Source: an uncultured Chlamydiae bacterium
GTDB lineage: Bacteria > Chlamydiota > Chlamydiia > Chlamydiales > Rhabdochlamydiaceae
Direction: 5' to 3'
Assembly (NCBI GenBank): GCA_945957075.1
Contig: CAMFJP010000056.1
Location: 1 to 8,455 of the forward strand
Length of the DNA: 8,455 nt
The translations under genes were made by a program, and so were the position numbers. Positions 1-6,242 of this stretch are shown piece by piece. Positions within the stretch are counted from its first letter, which is position 1. Every line of letters starts with the position of its first letter. The notes under the pieces were generated by a model. It searched no databases and was not told the origin of the DNA. It saw nothing but the letters and a program-made list of their open reading frames with translations.

Positions 1-794
1 GTATACGCCACCTGAGGATATGGATAGCACCACCCCGAAAAAGGCGGCGGTGGCGGTGGCGGAGGAGGCGGTGGTGGCAAATCGGTTGGCTGCGAAGTTT
101 TTGCATTAGCCTGTTCAACCAAAGGACTAACGACCGTTTTTTCATAAAAATACCCGATAATACCAGCTACGACAGACACAATCGTCAACACAAGAGGTAT
201 CCAAGGCGCTACAAGAGCCGGAAGAACAACAGCAACTAGACCCAAAACTCCTAAAGCAAACAAGGAAATCCATTTTGCCTCTTCTATAAGATGAAGCTTC
301 AATTGAGCAGCTGCTAACTCCTGCTCCCCGGAAGACTTAGCTGCATCCAAGGCTTGAAAATCTGTAACAATCTGAAATGCTGTTTCAAGAGCTTTACAAC
401 CTGTTCCCAAACCTAAAAATAAGCTACCAAATCCCTTAATCACGCTTCTAGCAAGAGCAGAAAGCGTTATCACCCCAAATTCCGCTGCCAACTCCACAGC
501 GCCGCATACACCACCACCAACTTCACACGTTTTACTAAACATTTTAGGAGAAACGCGCTCCCCTTTAACTGCATCCGCAATAAGATCACAAGCTTTACCT
601 GGAAATTCGGCAACAGATAGCACTTTGTTAGCAAGTCCAGAGGCTTGACAAGCCGATTGTACTCTAACTGGAAGCGTTTTTCCAGCAAGCTCTGCGATCT
701 TCCCAAAAGCAGAAATAAGTTTTGTTCCATCTTTAGGAAAAGGTCCTTTTGCATACCCTGTAAACACCGGCGCATACGCAACACCCGTTGTCAT
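1..794 (-). CDS. Inc-like membrane protein with poly-proline tail (3' end outside window)
   Basis: 264 residues are visible and the frame is still open at the window edge, so the C-terminus is missing. An ATG at 800 abuts the AGGAG and is too close to it; the ATG at 794 is 6 nt away, so I start there. The N-terminal ~90 residues are Ala/Gly/Lys-rich with no Sec signal peptide. Residues ~93-135 are moderately hydrophobic. Residues ~160-173 look helical and charged. Residues ~175-193 and ~198-216 form two hydrophobic segments split by a short Pro-containing turn, the bilobed pattern of chlamydial inclusion-membrane (Inc) proteins. Twelve consecutive prolines follow (240-251), then FSGW and a Tyr/Pro-rich stretch. 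The gene lies just downstream of fmt, where C. trachomatis has the Inc protein CT529/Cap1, so a diverged relative is likely. Inc status and type III secretion are inferred from topology and synteny only. I see no catalytic motif. Confidence 0.85.
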   Translation of the reverse strand, partial: MTTGVAYAPVFTGYAKGPFPKDGTKLISAFGKIAELAGKTLPVRVQSACQASGLANKVLSVAEFPGKACDLIADAVKGERVSPKMFSKTCEVGGGVCGAVELAAEFGVITLSALARSVIKGFGSLFLGLGTGCKALETAFQIVTDFQALDAAKSSGEQELAAAQLKLHLIEEAKWISLFALGVLGLVAVVLPALVAPWIPLVLTIVSVVAGIIGYFYEKTVVSPLVEQANAKTSQPTDLPPPPPPPPPPPPFSGWCYPYPQVAY

Positions 795-800
795 AAACAT

Positions 801-806
801 CTCCTG
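801..806 (-). promoter_or_regulatory. Ribosome binding site of the Inc-like gene
   Basis: The minus strand reads CAGGAG here. It ends 6 nt before the ATG at 794 and 0 nt before the ATG at 800, so it selects the 794 start. Confidence 0.6.
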
Positions 807-857
807 TCATTAAGAATTTATTAAGAGAAGGTCATCATAATGCAAGGATTTGTTTTT

Positions 858-1823
858 TCAAAGTAAAATTCTAGGATACCCCCTAGATCCATTTACAAAC
901 TCGGAAAGAGATAAATTTTTCTTTCCTTCTAACTGCATTTCCAAAATATTAATAGCTCCATTTCCACAAGAAACAGTCCACTGATTAGGGGTAAAACATA
1001 TCACCTCACCAGGTTCTCTCTTCACACCTTCATCAAACTCACAAGACATGCGCGCTATTTCCGAACGGCGTATTTTTAACCGTTTTTTTTGACCATTGAT
1101 CTCCCAATAACACCAAGCTCCAGGCTGCGGCGCCAACGCTCGAATATGATTGTGAACATCAATAGCTGAATTCTTCCAAATAATTTTTTCTTCTTCAGGC
1201 GCAATTTTTGGAGCATATGTTGCCTCTTCATCGGATTGCTGCTGTTTACACACACTACCTGCCGCAAAAGAGCGCATGACCTGAACAAGAAGATGAGCTC
1301 CCAGTTCCTGCAATTCTTTTTTTAAATCTCCATAGGTCATCCCTTCTTCAACCTGCATCTTTGCCTTGCCAAGCATCGCCCCTGCATCCATTTTTTCCGC
1401 CATCTCAATAATAGTCACACCTGCGGTTACATCTCCGTTCATAAGAGCGCGTTGCATGGGAGCCGCGCCTCGATACTTGGGCAGTAAACTAGCATGCACA
1501 TTAATCGATGCCCACCGAGGTAGAATAAGCACAGATTTTTTTAAAATCTCCCCATAAGCAACAACAACAAAAAGATCTGCACAACATCCCCTTAAAATCC
1601 CCTCAAAATCCATACTAGAGGCTTTTTCAGGCTGATATACTGGGGTATGCGGTGCTGCCATAGACGCATACTGCTTTACAGGGGGCGATCCTAAAACCAA
1701 TGACCTCCCAACCGGACGATCTGGACGGGTTACAATCGCAACAATCTCAATGTCTTGACAAGACAATACGTGCTGGAGAATATGCGCTGCAAAATCCGAT
1801 GTACCAAAAAAAACAATCCTCAC
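858..1823 (-). CDS. fmt: Methionyl-tRNA formyltransferase
   Basis: 321 residues, close to the usual 310-320. Fmt transfers a formyl group from 10-formyl-tetrahydrofolate to Met-tRNAi for translation initiation in the cytosol. The N-terminal domain opens with a formyltransferase Rossmann-like fold (RIVFFGTSDFA) and has the VTRPDRPVGR segment. The catalytic block is INVHASLLPKYRGAAP, with N108 and H110, followed by D146 in KMDAGAM. These match E. coli N106, H108 and D144. The C-terminal ~110 residues fit the tRNA-binding domain. The start is GTG, preceded by AGGTGAT (1827-1833), which matches the 3' half of the canonical Shine-Dalgarno. fmt is not next to def; its place after lpxA is the chlamydial arrangement. 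It is 217 nt from lpxA with a giant palindrome between, so it may have its own promoter. Confidence 0.97.
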   Translation of the reverse strand: MRIVFFGTSDFAAHILQHVLSCQDIEIVAIVTRPDRPVGRSLVLGSPPVKQYASMAAPHTPVYQPEKASSMDFEGILRGCCADLFVVVAYGEILKKSVLILPRWASINVHASLLPKYRGAAPMQRALMNGDVTAGVTIIEMAEKMDAGAMLGKAKMQVEEGMTYGDLKKELQELGAHLLVQVMRSFAAGSVCKQQQSDEEATYAPKIAPEEEKIIWKNSAIDVHNHIRALAPQPGAWCYWEINGQKKRLKIRRSEIARMSCEFDEGVKREPGEVICFTPNQWTVSCGNGAINILEMQLEGKKNLSLSEFVNGSRGYPRILL

Positions 1824-1826
1824 ACT

Positions 1827-1833
1827 ATCACCT
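1827..1833 (-). promoter_or_regulatory. Ribosome binding site of fmt (GTG start)
   Basis: The minus strand reads AGGTGAT, three bases before the GTG at 1823. It pairs with the inner part of the 16S anti-Shine-Dalgarno, so the short gap still gives normal alignment. It supports GTG over any downstream start. Confidence 0.5.
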
Positions 1834-1851
1834 AAACAACAAAAAAATAGT

Positions 1852-1876
1852 AAAAAATTAGAAACCGAGGTTTATA
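1852..1876 (-). terminator. Weak hairpin with U-run between lpxA and fmt
   Basis: Reading the minus strand after the large palindrome, TATAAAC-CTCG-GTTTCTA forms a 7-bp stem with one mismatch. It is followed by six T's and, a little later, another T-run. The stem is AT-rich and weak. It could end some lpxA transcripts, but it is only about 28 nt upstream of fmt and could equally be chance in an AT-rich leader. Confidence 0.2.
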
Positions 1877-1885
1877 CCAAAATGC

Positions 1886-1914
1886 ATAAAAAACACGACA
1901 TTAGACGCAGTCAA
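1886..1914 (-). promoter_or_regulatory. Candidate sigma70-type promoter toward fmt in the left palindrome arm
   Basis: On the minus strand TTGACT (1914-1909, 5/6 to the -35 consensus) is followed after exactly 17 nt by TTTTAT (1891-1886, 4/6 to the -10). Transcription would begin about 55-60 nt before the fmt GTG. This could serve fmt now that it is separated from the upstream operon. It is a consensus match only. Confidence 0.3.
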
Positions 1915-1995
1915 AACAGCCGACAAATCGGCGAACGCAAGAGGCATAGTATTAAGTCAATACGATGCCTCTTGCGTTCGCCGATTTTCGACGTT

Positions 1996-2024
1996 TTGAC
2001 TGCGTCTAATGTCGTGTTTTTTAT
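1996..2024 (+). promoter_or_regulatory. Mirror copy of the promoter-like element in the right palindrome arm
   Basis: Because the arms are inverted copies, the same TTGACT-N17-TTTTAT pattern faces right here, antisense to the 3' end of lpxA. If active it would produce an lpxA antisense RNA. No plus-strand gene follows it. It is a consensus match only. Confidence 0.2.
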
Positions 2025-2040
2025 GCATTTTGGCATTAGC

Positions 2041-2889
2041 TTACGTCGTAAGCAATTGGTCCTGTAGATCCTCAGGTTCTTCTTTGCTCTCTAAGTGCAA
2101 TCCTATCAGACCTCTTTTCGAAGAGGCGCAAAAATCTAGCCAATGTTGAATATAAGGTTGAACATGAGAGTGCGACGCAAACTCACTCTGTATTTGCTGC
2201 AAAGCATCACTCAAACGCAAGCCAGAACGATAAGTAATGCGAAAAGCTCTTGTAAGTGCTCTGCGCACTTCTGGGGAAAAATTATGTCTTTTAAGACCTA
2301 CCATATTAAGCCCCCCCACCTTATACGGAGAACCAGCTCCCAAGGTAAATGGAGGCACGTCATGAGTAACCCTGCTCAACCCCCCAACCATCGCATAGGC
2401 GCCAATACGTGAAAACTGATGGACAGGAGTCATTCCGGCAATAATCGCATGATCCTCTACAATAACGTGTCCTGCTAACATCGCACCATTTGCCATCACA
2501 ACATGGCTACCAATTTCACAATTATGCGCTACATGGCAATAAGCCATAATTAAACAATGATCCCCAACCCTCACAACAGATCCTTCTTGACACGAAGAAT
2601 TAATCGTTGCATATTCACGAATTTCGCAGTATTTCCCTATATTTACAAAGGTCTTTTCACCTCGGTATTTTAAATCTTGCGCCTTTGTTCCAATACTTGC
2701 AAATGGCCATACAACGGTTCCCTCTCCAATCGTTGTGTTACCATCGACATAAGCATGAGATTTAATGACGACATGATCGCCTAAAGTGACAGTTGCCTTC
2801 ACTACAGCAAAAGCTTCAACCGTTACCCCTTCGCCTATGTGGGCCCCTGGCTCAACAATGGCCATGGGATGAATGTTAGCATTAGACAT
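2041..2889 (-). CDS. lpxA: UDP-N-acetylglucosamine O-acyltransferase (lipid A step 1)
   Basis: A cytosolic trimeric left-handed beta-helix enzyme that moves an acyl chain from acyl-ACP to the 3-OH of UDP-GlcNAc. Hexapeptide repeats (the [LIV]-G-x4 type) run through about residues 8-190, followed by a helical C-terminus. Numbered from an ATG at 2895, H124 in CHVAHNC is the catalytic His (E. coli H125), QDLKY at 73-77 is conserved, and GG at 171-172 aligns with the E. coli G172-G173 chain-length position. From 2895 the protein has 284 residues, but the GTGG just upstream abuts that ATG and lies 6 nt before the ATG at 2889. The MSNANIHP start (282 aa) is therefore preferred and also resembles chlamydial LpxA N-termini. 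It is longer than E. coli LpxA (262) because of an acidic tail, as in other chlamydiae. The gap to fabZ is only 12 nt. Confidence 0.97.
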   Translation of the reverse strand: MSNANIHPMAIVEPGAHIGEGVTVEAFAVVKATVTLGDHVVIKSHAYVDGNTTIGEGTVVWPFASIGTKAQDLKYRGEKTFVNIGKYCEIREYATINSSCQEGSVVRVGDHCLIMAYCHVAHNCEIGSHVVMANGAMLAGHVIVEDHAIIAGMTPVHQFSRIGAYAMVGGLSRVTHDVPPFTLGAGSPYKVGGLNMVGLKRHNFSPEVRRALTRAFRITYRSGLRLSDALQQIQSEFASHSHVQPYIQHWLDFCASSKRGLIGLHLESKEEPEDLQDQLLTT

Positions 2890-2901
2890 GTTCATCCACT
2901 G

Positions 2902-3372
2902 TTAAAGTTGATCCTTATCTACAAGAGCAAATCCAATCTCGGCTTCAACAGCTAGCTGCTCATTTACTACTGCTTTAGCAAGAATACGTCCCCCTCTATC
3001 GCTTAAATGCTGACCTGTTGCATGCAAAAAAAGCACATCTCCTGGGACTACAGGGCGCCGAAACTTTGTGCGATTAATATTCAGTAAAACAGCAATTTTT
3101 CCAGTTTTTCCTTTTTGGTGAACAAGGATCCCCCCTGTCTGAGCCAAAGCTTCTAATATAAGAACACCTGGCATGATAGGAACACCTGGAAAATGGCCTT
3201 GAAAAAACTGCTCATTTACAGTCACATTTTTTTGCCCTATGATGTGATTTTCTTGGAGATCTAAATGCAAAATACGGTCAACAAGTAAAAAAGGATATCG
3301 ATGCGGCAAAATTTGCGCTATCTGCTTGATATCCAAAAGAACGGAGTTTTTAGGGCTATTTACAGTCATCAT
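2902..3372 (-). CDS. fabZ: 3-hydroxyacyl-ACP dehydratase
   Basis: 156 residues, a normal FabZ length. It dehydrates (3R)-hydroxyacyl-ACP to trans-2-enoyl-ACP in type II fatty-acid synthesis. The single hotdog domain shows PHRYPFLLVDR at 23-33, then GHFPGVPIMPGVLILEALAQ at 59-78. The catalytic pair is H60 and E74 (E. coli H54 and E68). Its start overlaps the lpxC stop (ATGA), and GGAG at 3378-3381 lies 5 nt before the ATG at 3372. A second ATG follows immediately at 3369 and cannot be excluded. Placement between lpxC and lpxA is common in chlamydiae and other Gram-negatives. It links the choice between phospholipid and lipid A use of hydroxyacyl-ACP. Confidence 0.97.
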   Translation of the reverse strand: MMTVNSPKNSVLLDIKQIAQILPHRYPFLLVDRILHLDLQENHIIGQKNVTVNEQFFQGHFPGVPIMPGVLILEALAQTGGILVHQKGKTGKIAVLLNINRTKFRRPVVPGDVLFLHATGQHLSDRGGRILAKAVVNEQLAVEAEIGFALVDKDQL

Positions 3373-4214
3373 GTATTCTCCATTTTCCTTAGCATTTCTT
3401 TCGCAAAGGCGATATTGGAACGGTGCCCAGAGCGAATCGCTATCACGTGAGCTAGAAAAGATCTATTTATCAACGCTAAATCACCAAGTAAATCCAAAAT
3501 TTTGTGCCTTACCATTTCATCAGGAAAGCGCAATCCCCCCTCATTCATCACCTTGCCCTCTTTTACAATAACGGCATTATCGAGACTTCCACCTTTAACA
3601 AGACCAGAAGCAATGAAAGGTGCAATTTCTTCATATAGAGAAAAGGTACGACACGGAGCTATTTCTTGCAAAAAAGAATGTTCATTAATGACTACGGAAT
3701 AAAACTGAGATGAAAGCAAAGAAGACTCTGGATAATGCAATGTATAACTCATGCGCAGTTCATGACTTGGAATTGCTACAATATGGGTCTCACCCTGAGA
3801 AAAAAACACTGGCTCTTGCAAGTGATAAACGGGTCTATCCCCTTGTTCTTCACATCCAACTTCTATAATTTTTTGAGAAAAAAAGAGAGCACTTCCATCA
3901 AGGATGGGGACTTCGGGTCCATCTAATTCAATAAAAACATTACAAACCCCAAACGCATGCAAGGCCGAAAGTAAATGCTCTACAGTTTGAATACCCTTAT
4001 CTTGACTTCCAATACGTGTACAACGCATACCTGCATCAGCTGCTTCGACATGAGCTAAAATAGAAGGGGTTGCTTGCAAATCCACGCGCTTAAAGACAAT
4101 ACCGGTGTTCTCTGGAGCTGGAATAAGGCGCAAAGATGTAGATGCACCCGTAAACAGACCGATCCCTTGGAAAGAAATCGCGCTCTTTAAAGTTTTTTGT
4201 TTCACAAAAGACAA
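3369..4214 (-). CDS. lpxC: UDP-3-O-acyl-N-acetylglucosamine deacetylase (lipid A committed step)
   Basis: 281 residues, close to other chlamydial LpxC and somewhat shorter than E. coli (305). This zinc amidase removes the N-acetyl group from UDP-3-O-acyl-GlcNAc in the cytosol. Zinc ligands are H80 (VEH), H237 and D241 in RHKILDLLGD, matching E. coli H79, H238 and D242. The general base E79 and H264 in SGHRSN are present. The CRTFSLYEE segment corresponds to the RTFG region that contacts substrate. The start is TTG at 4214, chosen because GGAG (4221-4224) is exactly 6 nt upstream. The next in-frame candidate, GTG at 4205, is too far from it. The gene follows lnt by 22 nt and overlaps fabZ. No early regulatory region of its own is visible, so it is probably cotranscribed with lnt. 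Confidence 0.97.
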   Translation of the reverse strand: MSFVKQKTLKSAISFQGIGLFTGASTSLRLIPAPENTGIVFKRVDLQATPSILAHVEAADAGMRCTRIGSQDKGIQTVEHLLSALHAFGVCNVFIELDGPEVPILDGSALFFSQKIIEVGCEEQGDRPVYHLQEPVFFSQGETHIVAIPSHELRMSYTLHYPESSLLSSQFYSVVINEHSFLQEIAPCRTFSLYEEIAPFIASGLVKGGSLDNAVIVKEGKVMNEGGLRFPDEMVRHKILDLLGDLALINRSFLAHVIAIRSGHRSNIAFAKEMLRKMENT

Positions 4215-4220
4215 TTCTCT

Positions 4221-4224
4221 CTCC
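4221..4224 (-). promoter_or_regulatory. Ribosome binding site of lpxC (TTG start)
   Basis: GGAG on the minus strand, 6 nt before TTG at 4214. It is the evidence for the non-ATG start. Confidence 0.6.
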
Positions 4225-4236
4225 AGACAGCAGTTC

Positions 4237-5805
4237 TCATCGGCAAAAATTTATCCGACGCATGAGTTTTTGGGCAAGCATAAAAAGCTGGATCCCTATT
4301 ATAACAAAGCAAATTACCAAAATACCTCTATCACCCCAAAAGGTATATAGAGTTTTATATTGATAGGTCGGCATATGGACTACAAGAATACCACTATCTT
4401 CCCGTAACACGCTCACTGTTCGACCTAAAGCATCAATACACGAGGTAACCCCTGTATTACACGCTCGAAGTAGGGGCACCCCATTTTCTACAGACCGCAA
4501 TCGACCTAAAAAAAAATGGTACTCAGGAAGCCGAGAAAAAAAATACCAGCCATCATTTGTTATATTAACAAGCACCCCAGCTCCTAAAAGCCTACCTTCA
4601 CGTACAATATGGGAAAACGTTTCTTCATAACAGATAGAAACAGCGTATTTTTTTTTACAAGAAAAGACCTCCGCTTGTTTTCCAGGAGAAAAAAAGGAGG
4701 TGATCCCGTAGGAAGAAGCCCATTTCTTCAACCATTTAAATGGCAGATATTCGGCTAGAGGCAAAAGAATTCTTTTGTCATATCGCAAAGTTTTTTTAGA
4801 GTACGGACTAAAACAAAACGCAGAAGAATGTGCAACATCCTGCAATTCATAGTCCAATCCAATAATAACATCAGCGTTATAATAATCGGATAAAAATTGC
4901 GCGAAAAAGTCATGCGAAACCAAGCCGTCCATCTTCGCTGGCTCCACACTACTTGGAAAATAAGATTGTATCATCTCTATAGCCTCTTCCTGCGAAGCAA
5001 TGGGAAACGCATGCGAAAAGGGTAAGGCCGCTTCTGGAAATACAATTATTTTTGGAATTTCTTTCATACGTGCAAACCAAGAAAATAGCCTTTCCCATTG
5101 GTGAAACGGCGGAATAAAACGCTGGATGCGCCCTTGTAATGGGATCTTTTGATCAGGAGAAAGTCCTGGCTGAACAAGACATACTGCCTCCCTAGGAGAG
5201 GCTTTTAGACTTTCATTGTGATACATAATATGTAAAAAACCAAAAAGATAGGGCGCTGCAGCCACAAAACAAAATAAAATGATTTTCTTTGAAAAAAACA
5301 TCAGGTTCGTAAGCATTACCCAAAAAGAAAGGCCTAAAATCCCGAATAAAGAAGCAAACTGCATAGGCGCCGTATATCCTGTTAACGCAAGCCCAACTGG
5401 AGCTAGGGAAAATCCACTCAGAAAAAAAAGCCTTCCCCATTCAACCAAGGTCCACAATGCTGCCAGTGCACAAACGGTCAATAAAGAAAAAGCTCTACAA
5501 GCACATAAAGTAAAAAGCCCAAATTGCACACCGATCATAAGACATAAGGCGAGGTAAACGACTATAATGTAGATCCCCTGATATTCAATTGCTGTCATCC
5601 AACTGAGCTGAATCAAAGAAACGCCAAAAAACCAAAAACTCGATAAAAAAAATTGACGAGCTCTTGATTCTAACCTAAGAACATGCCAAATAATCGCATA
5701 TCCAACACTTGCAGCCAAAACACTTAAAAAAGAAGCAAAAAAAGGACTACCAAAGCCAACAATCCCCATTGCGGCAATGTAAAAGAGGCATAATTTTAAA
5801 TTCAC
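4237..5805 (-). CDS. lnt: Apolipoprotein N-acyltransferase
   Basis: 522 residues, close to E. coli Lnt (512). An inner-membrane enzyme that adds the third acyl chain to the N-terminal Cys of lipoproteins. Hydrophobic segments fill residues ~5-195 (six or so helices) and one more spans ~492-511. The nitrilase-like domain lies between. The catalytic triad is visible: E258 in FPEAALPF, K344 in YDKRILLP and C392 in SICYEE (E. coli E267, K335, C387). NITNDGWY at 414-421 is also a family hallmark. The GTG start overlaps the stop of the upstream DoxX-family gene in a GTGA motif with AGG 5 nt upstream, suggesting translational coupling. Several 8-9 nt A/T homopolymers lie inside the gene, for example near 4508-4516, all in frame as read. 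Confidence in function is high. Confidence 0.95.
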   Translation of the reverse strand: MNLKLCLFYIAAMGIVGFGSPFFASFLSVLAASVGYAIIWHVLRLESRARQFFLSSFWFFGVSLIQLSWMTAIEYQGIYIIVVYLALCLMIGVQFGLFTLCACRAFSLLTVCALAALWTLVEWGRLFFLSGFSLAPVGLALTGYTAPMQFASLFGILGLSFWVMLTNLMFFSKKIILFCFVAAAPYLFGFLHIMYHNESLKASPREAVCLVQPGLSPDQKIPLQGRIQRFIPPFHQWERLFSWFARMKEIPKIIVFPEAALPFSHAFPIASQEEAIEMIQSYFPSSVEPAKMDGLVSHDFFAQFLSDYYNADVIIGLDYELQDVAHSSAFCFSPYSKKTLRYDKRILLPLAEYLPFKWLKKWASSYGITSFFSPGKQAEVFSCKKKYAVSICYEETFSHIVREGRLLGAGVLVNITNDGWYFFSRLPEYHFFLGRLRSVENGVPLLRACNTGVTSCIDALGRTVSVLREDSGILVVHMPTYQYKTLYTFWGDRGILVICFVIIGIQLFMLAQKLMRRINFCR

Positions 5806-6242
5806 GCTGGCCTATGCTTTCCAACAGAAAACAAAATACAAAGTCCACCCATAACGCTTAGATTATGCAAAAAGGGCAATACCCATTGCGTACTATGCGT
5901 ATGCATCCATAGAGGGCATAGGAGTAAAACTTTCACAAGCATAAATAAAATTAATAAAAAAGCGCCAAGCCTTGCCTGAACTCCTAAAAAAACAAACAGA
6001 CCTGCAAGCAAAACAAGAATAATCCCTATAGTAAAAAGAACTGTAGACCAAGATAACATGTGCAAAAATAGCTCCCTAGACCAGGAGGGGATCGCTTCAC
6101 TTTGAGACCACAAAGAAAGTATCGAAAAAAATCTCTGCTCTCGTTCGGAAAAGTCAATAAAATATTGAATGGACGACAAAATAAATATAGCCGAAAGAAA
6201 CATCCTTCCTAAAATGCCGGCTGTCGAGTACACTAGATGCAT
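5802..6242 (-). CDS. DoxX-family small integral membrane protein
   Basis: 146 residues with four predicted membrane helices at about 8-29, 64-86, 91-110 and 122-139. DoxX-like features are the GRMFLSAIFILSSIQYFIDF N-terminal helix and the HNLSVMGGL motif leading into the last helix. DoxX proteins are inner-membrane proteins linked in some bacteria to redox or thiol stress and in others to quinone oxidation; a specific role cannot be read here. No Cys pair or enzyme motif stands out. The ATG at 6242 has no good Shine-Dalgarno. A later ATG (M14) sits directly against AGGAAGG but would remove the conserved start of helix 1. The stop overlaps the lnt GTG by four bases, so it is probably the first gene of the lnt-lpxC-fabZ-lpxA operon. 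Confidence 0.8.
   Translation of the reverse strand: MHLVYSTAGILGRMFLSAIFILSSIQYFIDFSEREQRFFSILSLWSQSEAIPSWSRELFLHMLSWSTVLFTIGIILVLLAGLFVFLGVQARLGAFLLILFMLVKVLLLCPLWMHTHSTQWVLPFLHNLSVMGGLCILFSVGKHRPA

Larger units (their letters stand above)
1877..2033. repeat. 157-nt near-perfect palindrome (giant hairpin), possible MITE-like element
   Basis: The two arms are exact reverse complements over 41 bp (1877-1917 with 1993-2033). An asymmetric internal loop follows (7 nt, 1918-1924; 5 nt, 1988-1992). The next 23 bp are exact (1925-1947 with 1965-1987), then one mismatch (1948/1964), 5 more bp (1949-1953 with 1959-1963) and a 5-nt loop. In all, 69 bp pair. It occupies most of the lpxA-fmt gap and has no credible ORF. 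It is far larger than a Rho-independent terminator and is not directly followed by a T-run. No clear target-site duplication is visible at its ends. Possible natures are a non-autonomous mobile element, a bidirectional processing or termination structure, or a protein-binding site. The pairing is certain; the identity is unknown. Confidence 0.95.

Noticed and set aside
470..784. A 104-codon minus-strand frame inside the Inc-like gene.
   Set aside because: It overlaps the longer frame from 794, which has a proper ribosome binding site, membrane segments and a continuous run to the window edge. It is a shifted-frame shadow.
1882..2067. A 61-codon plus-strand frame running through the palindrome.
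   Set aside because: Its sequence is the two complementary arms read through, with no ribosome binding site and no protein-like pattern; it is a by-product of the palindrome.
4501..4550. A-runs of 8-9 nt in lnt as possible phase-variation tracts.
   Set aside because: Such runs encode Phe/Leu-rich segments in an AT-rich genome, are short, and the frame is intact; there is no evidence of variation.
4694..4706. Perfect Shine-Dalgarno consensus on the plus strand as a sign of a hidden plus-strand gene.
   Set aside because: No ATG lies within range and no long plus-strand frame follows; the region is firmly lnt on the minus strand.
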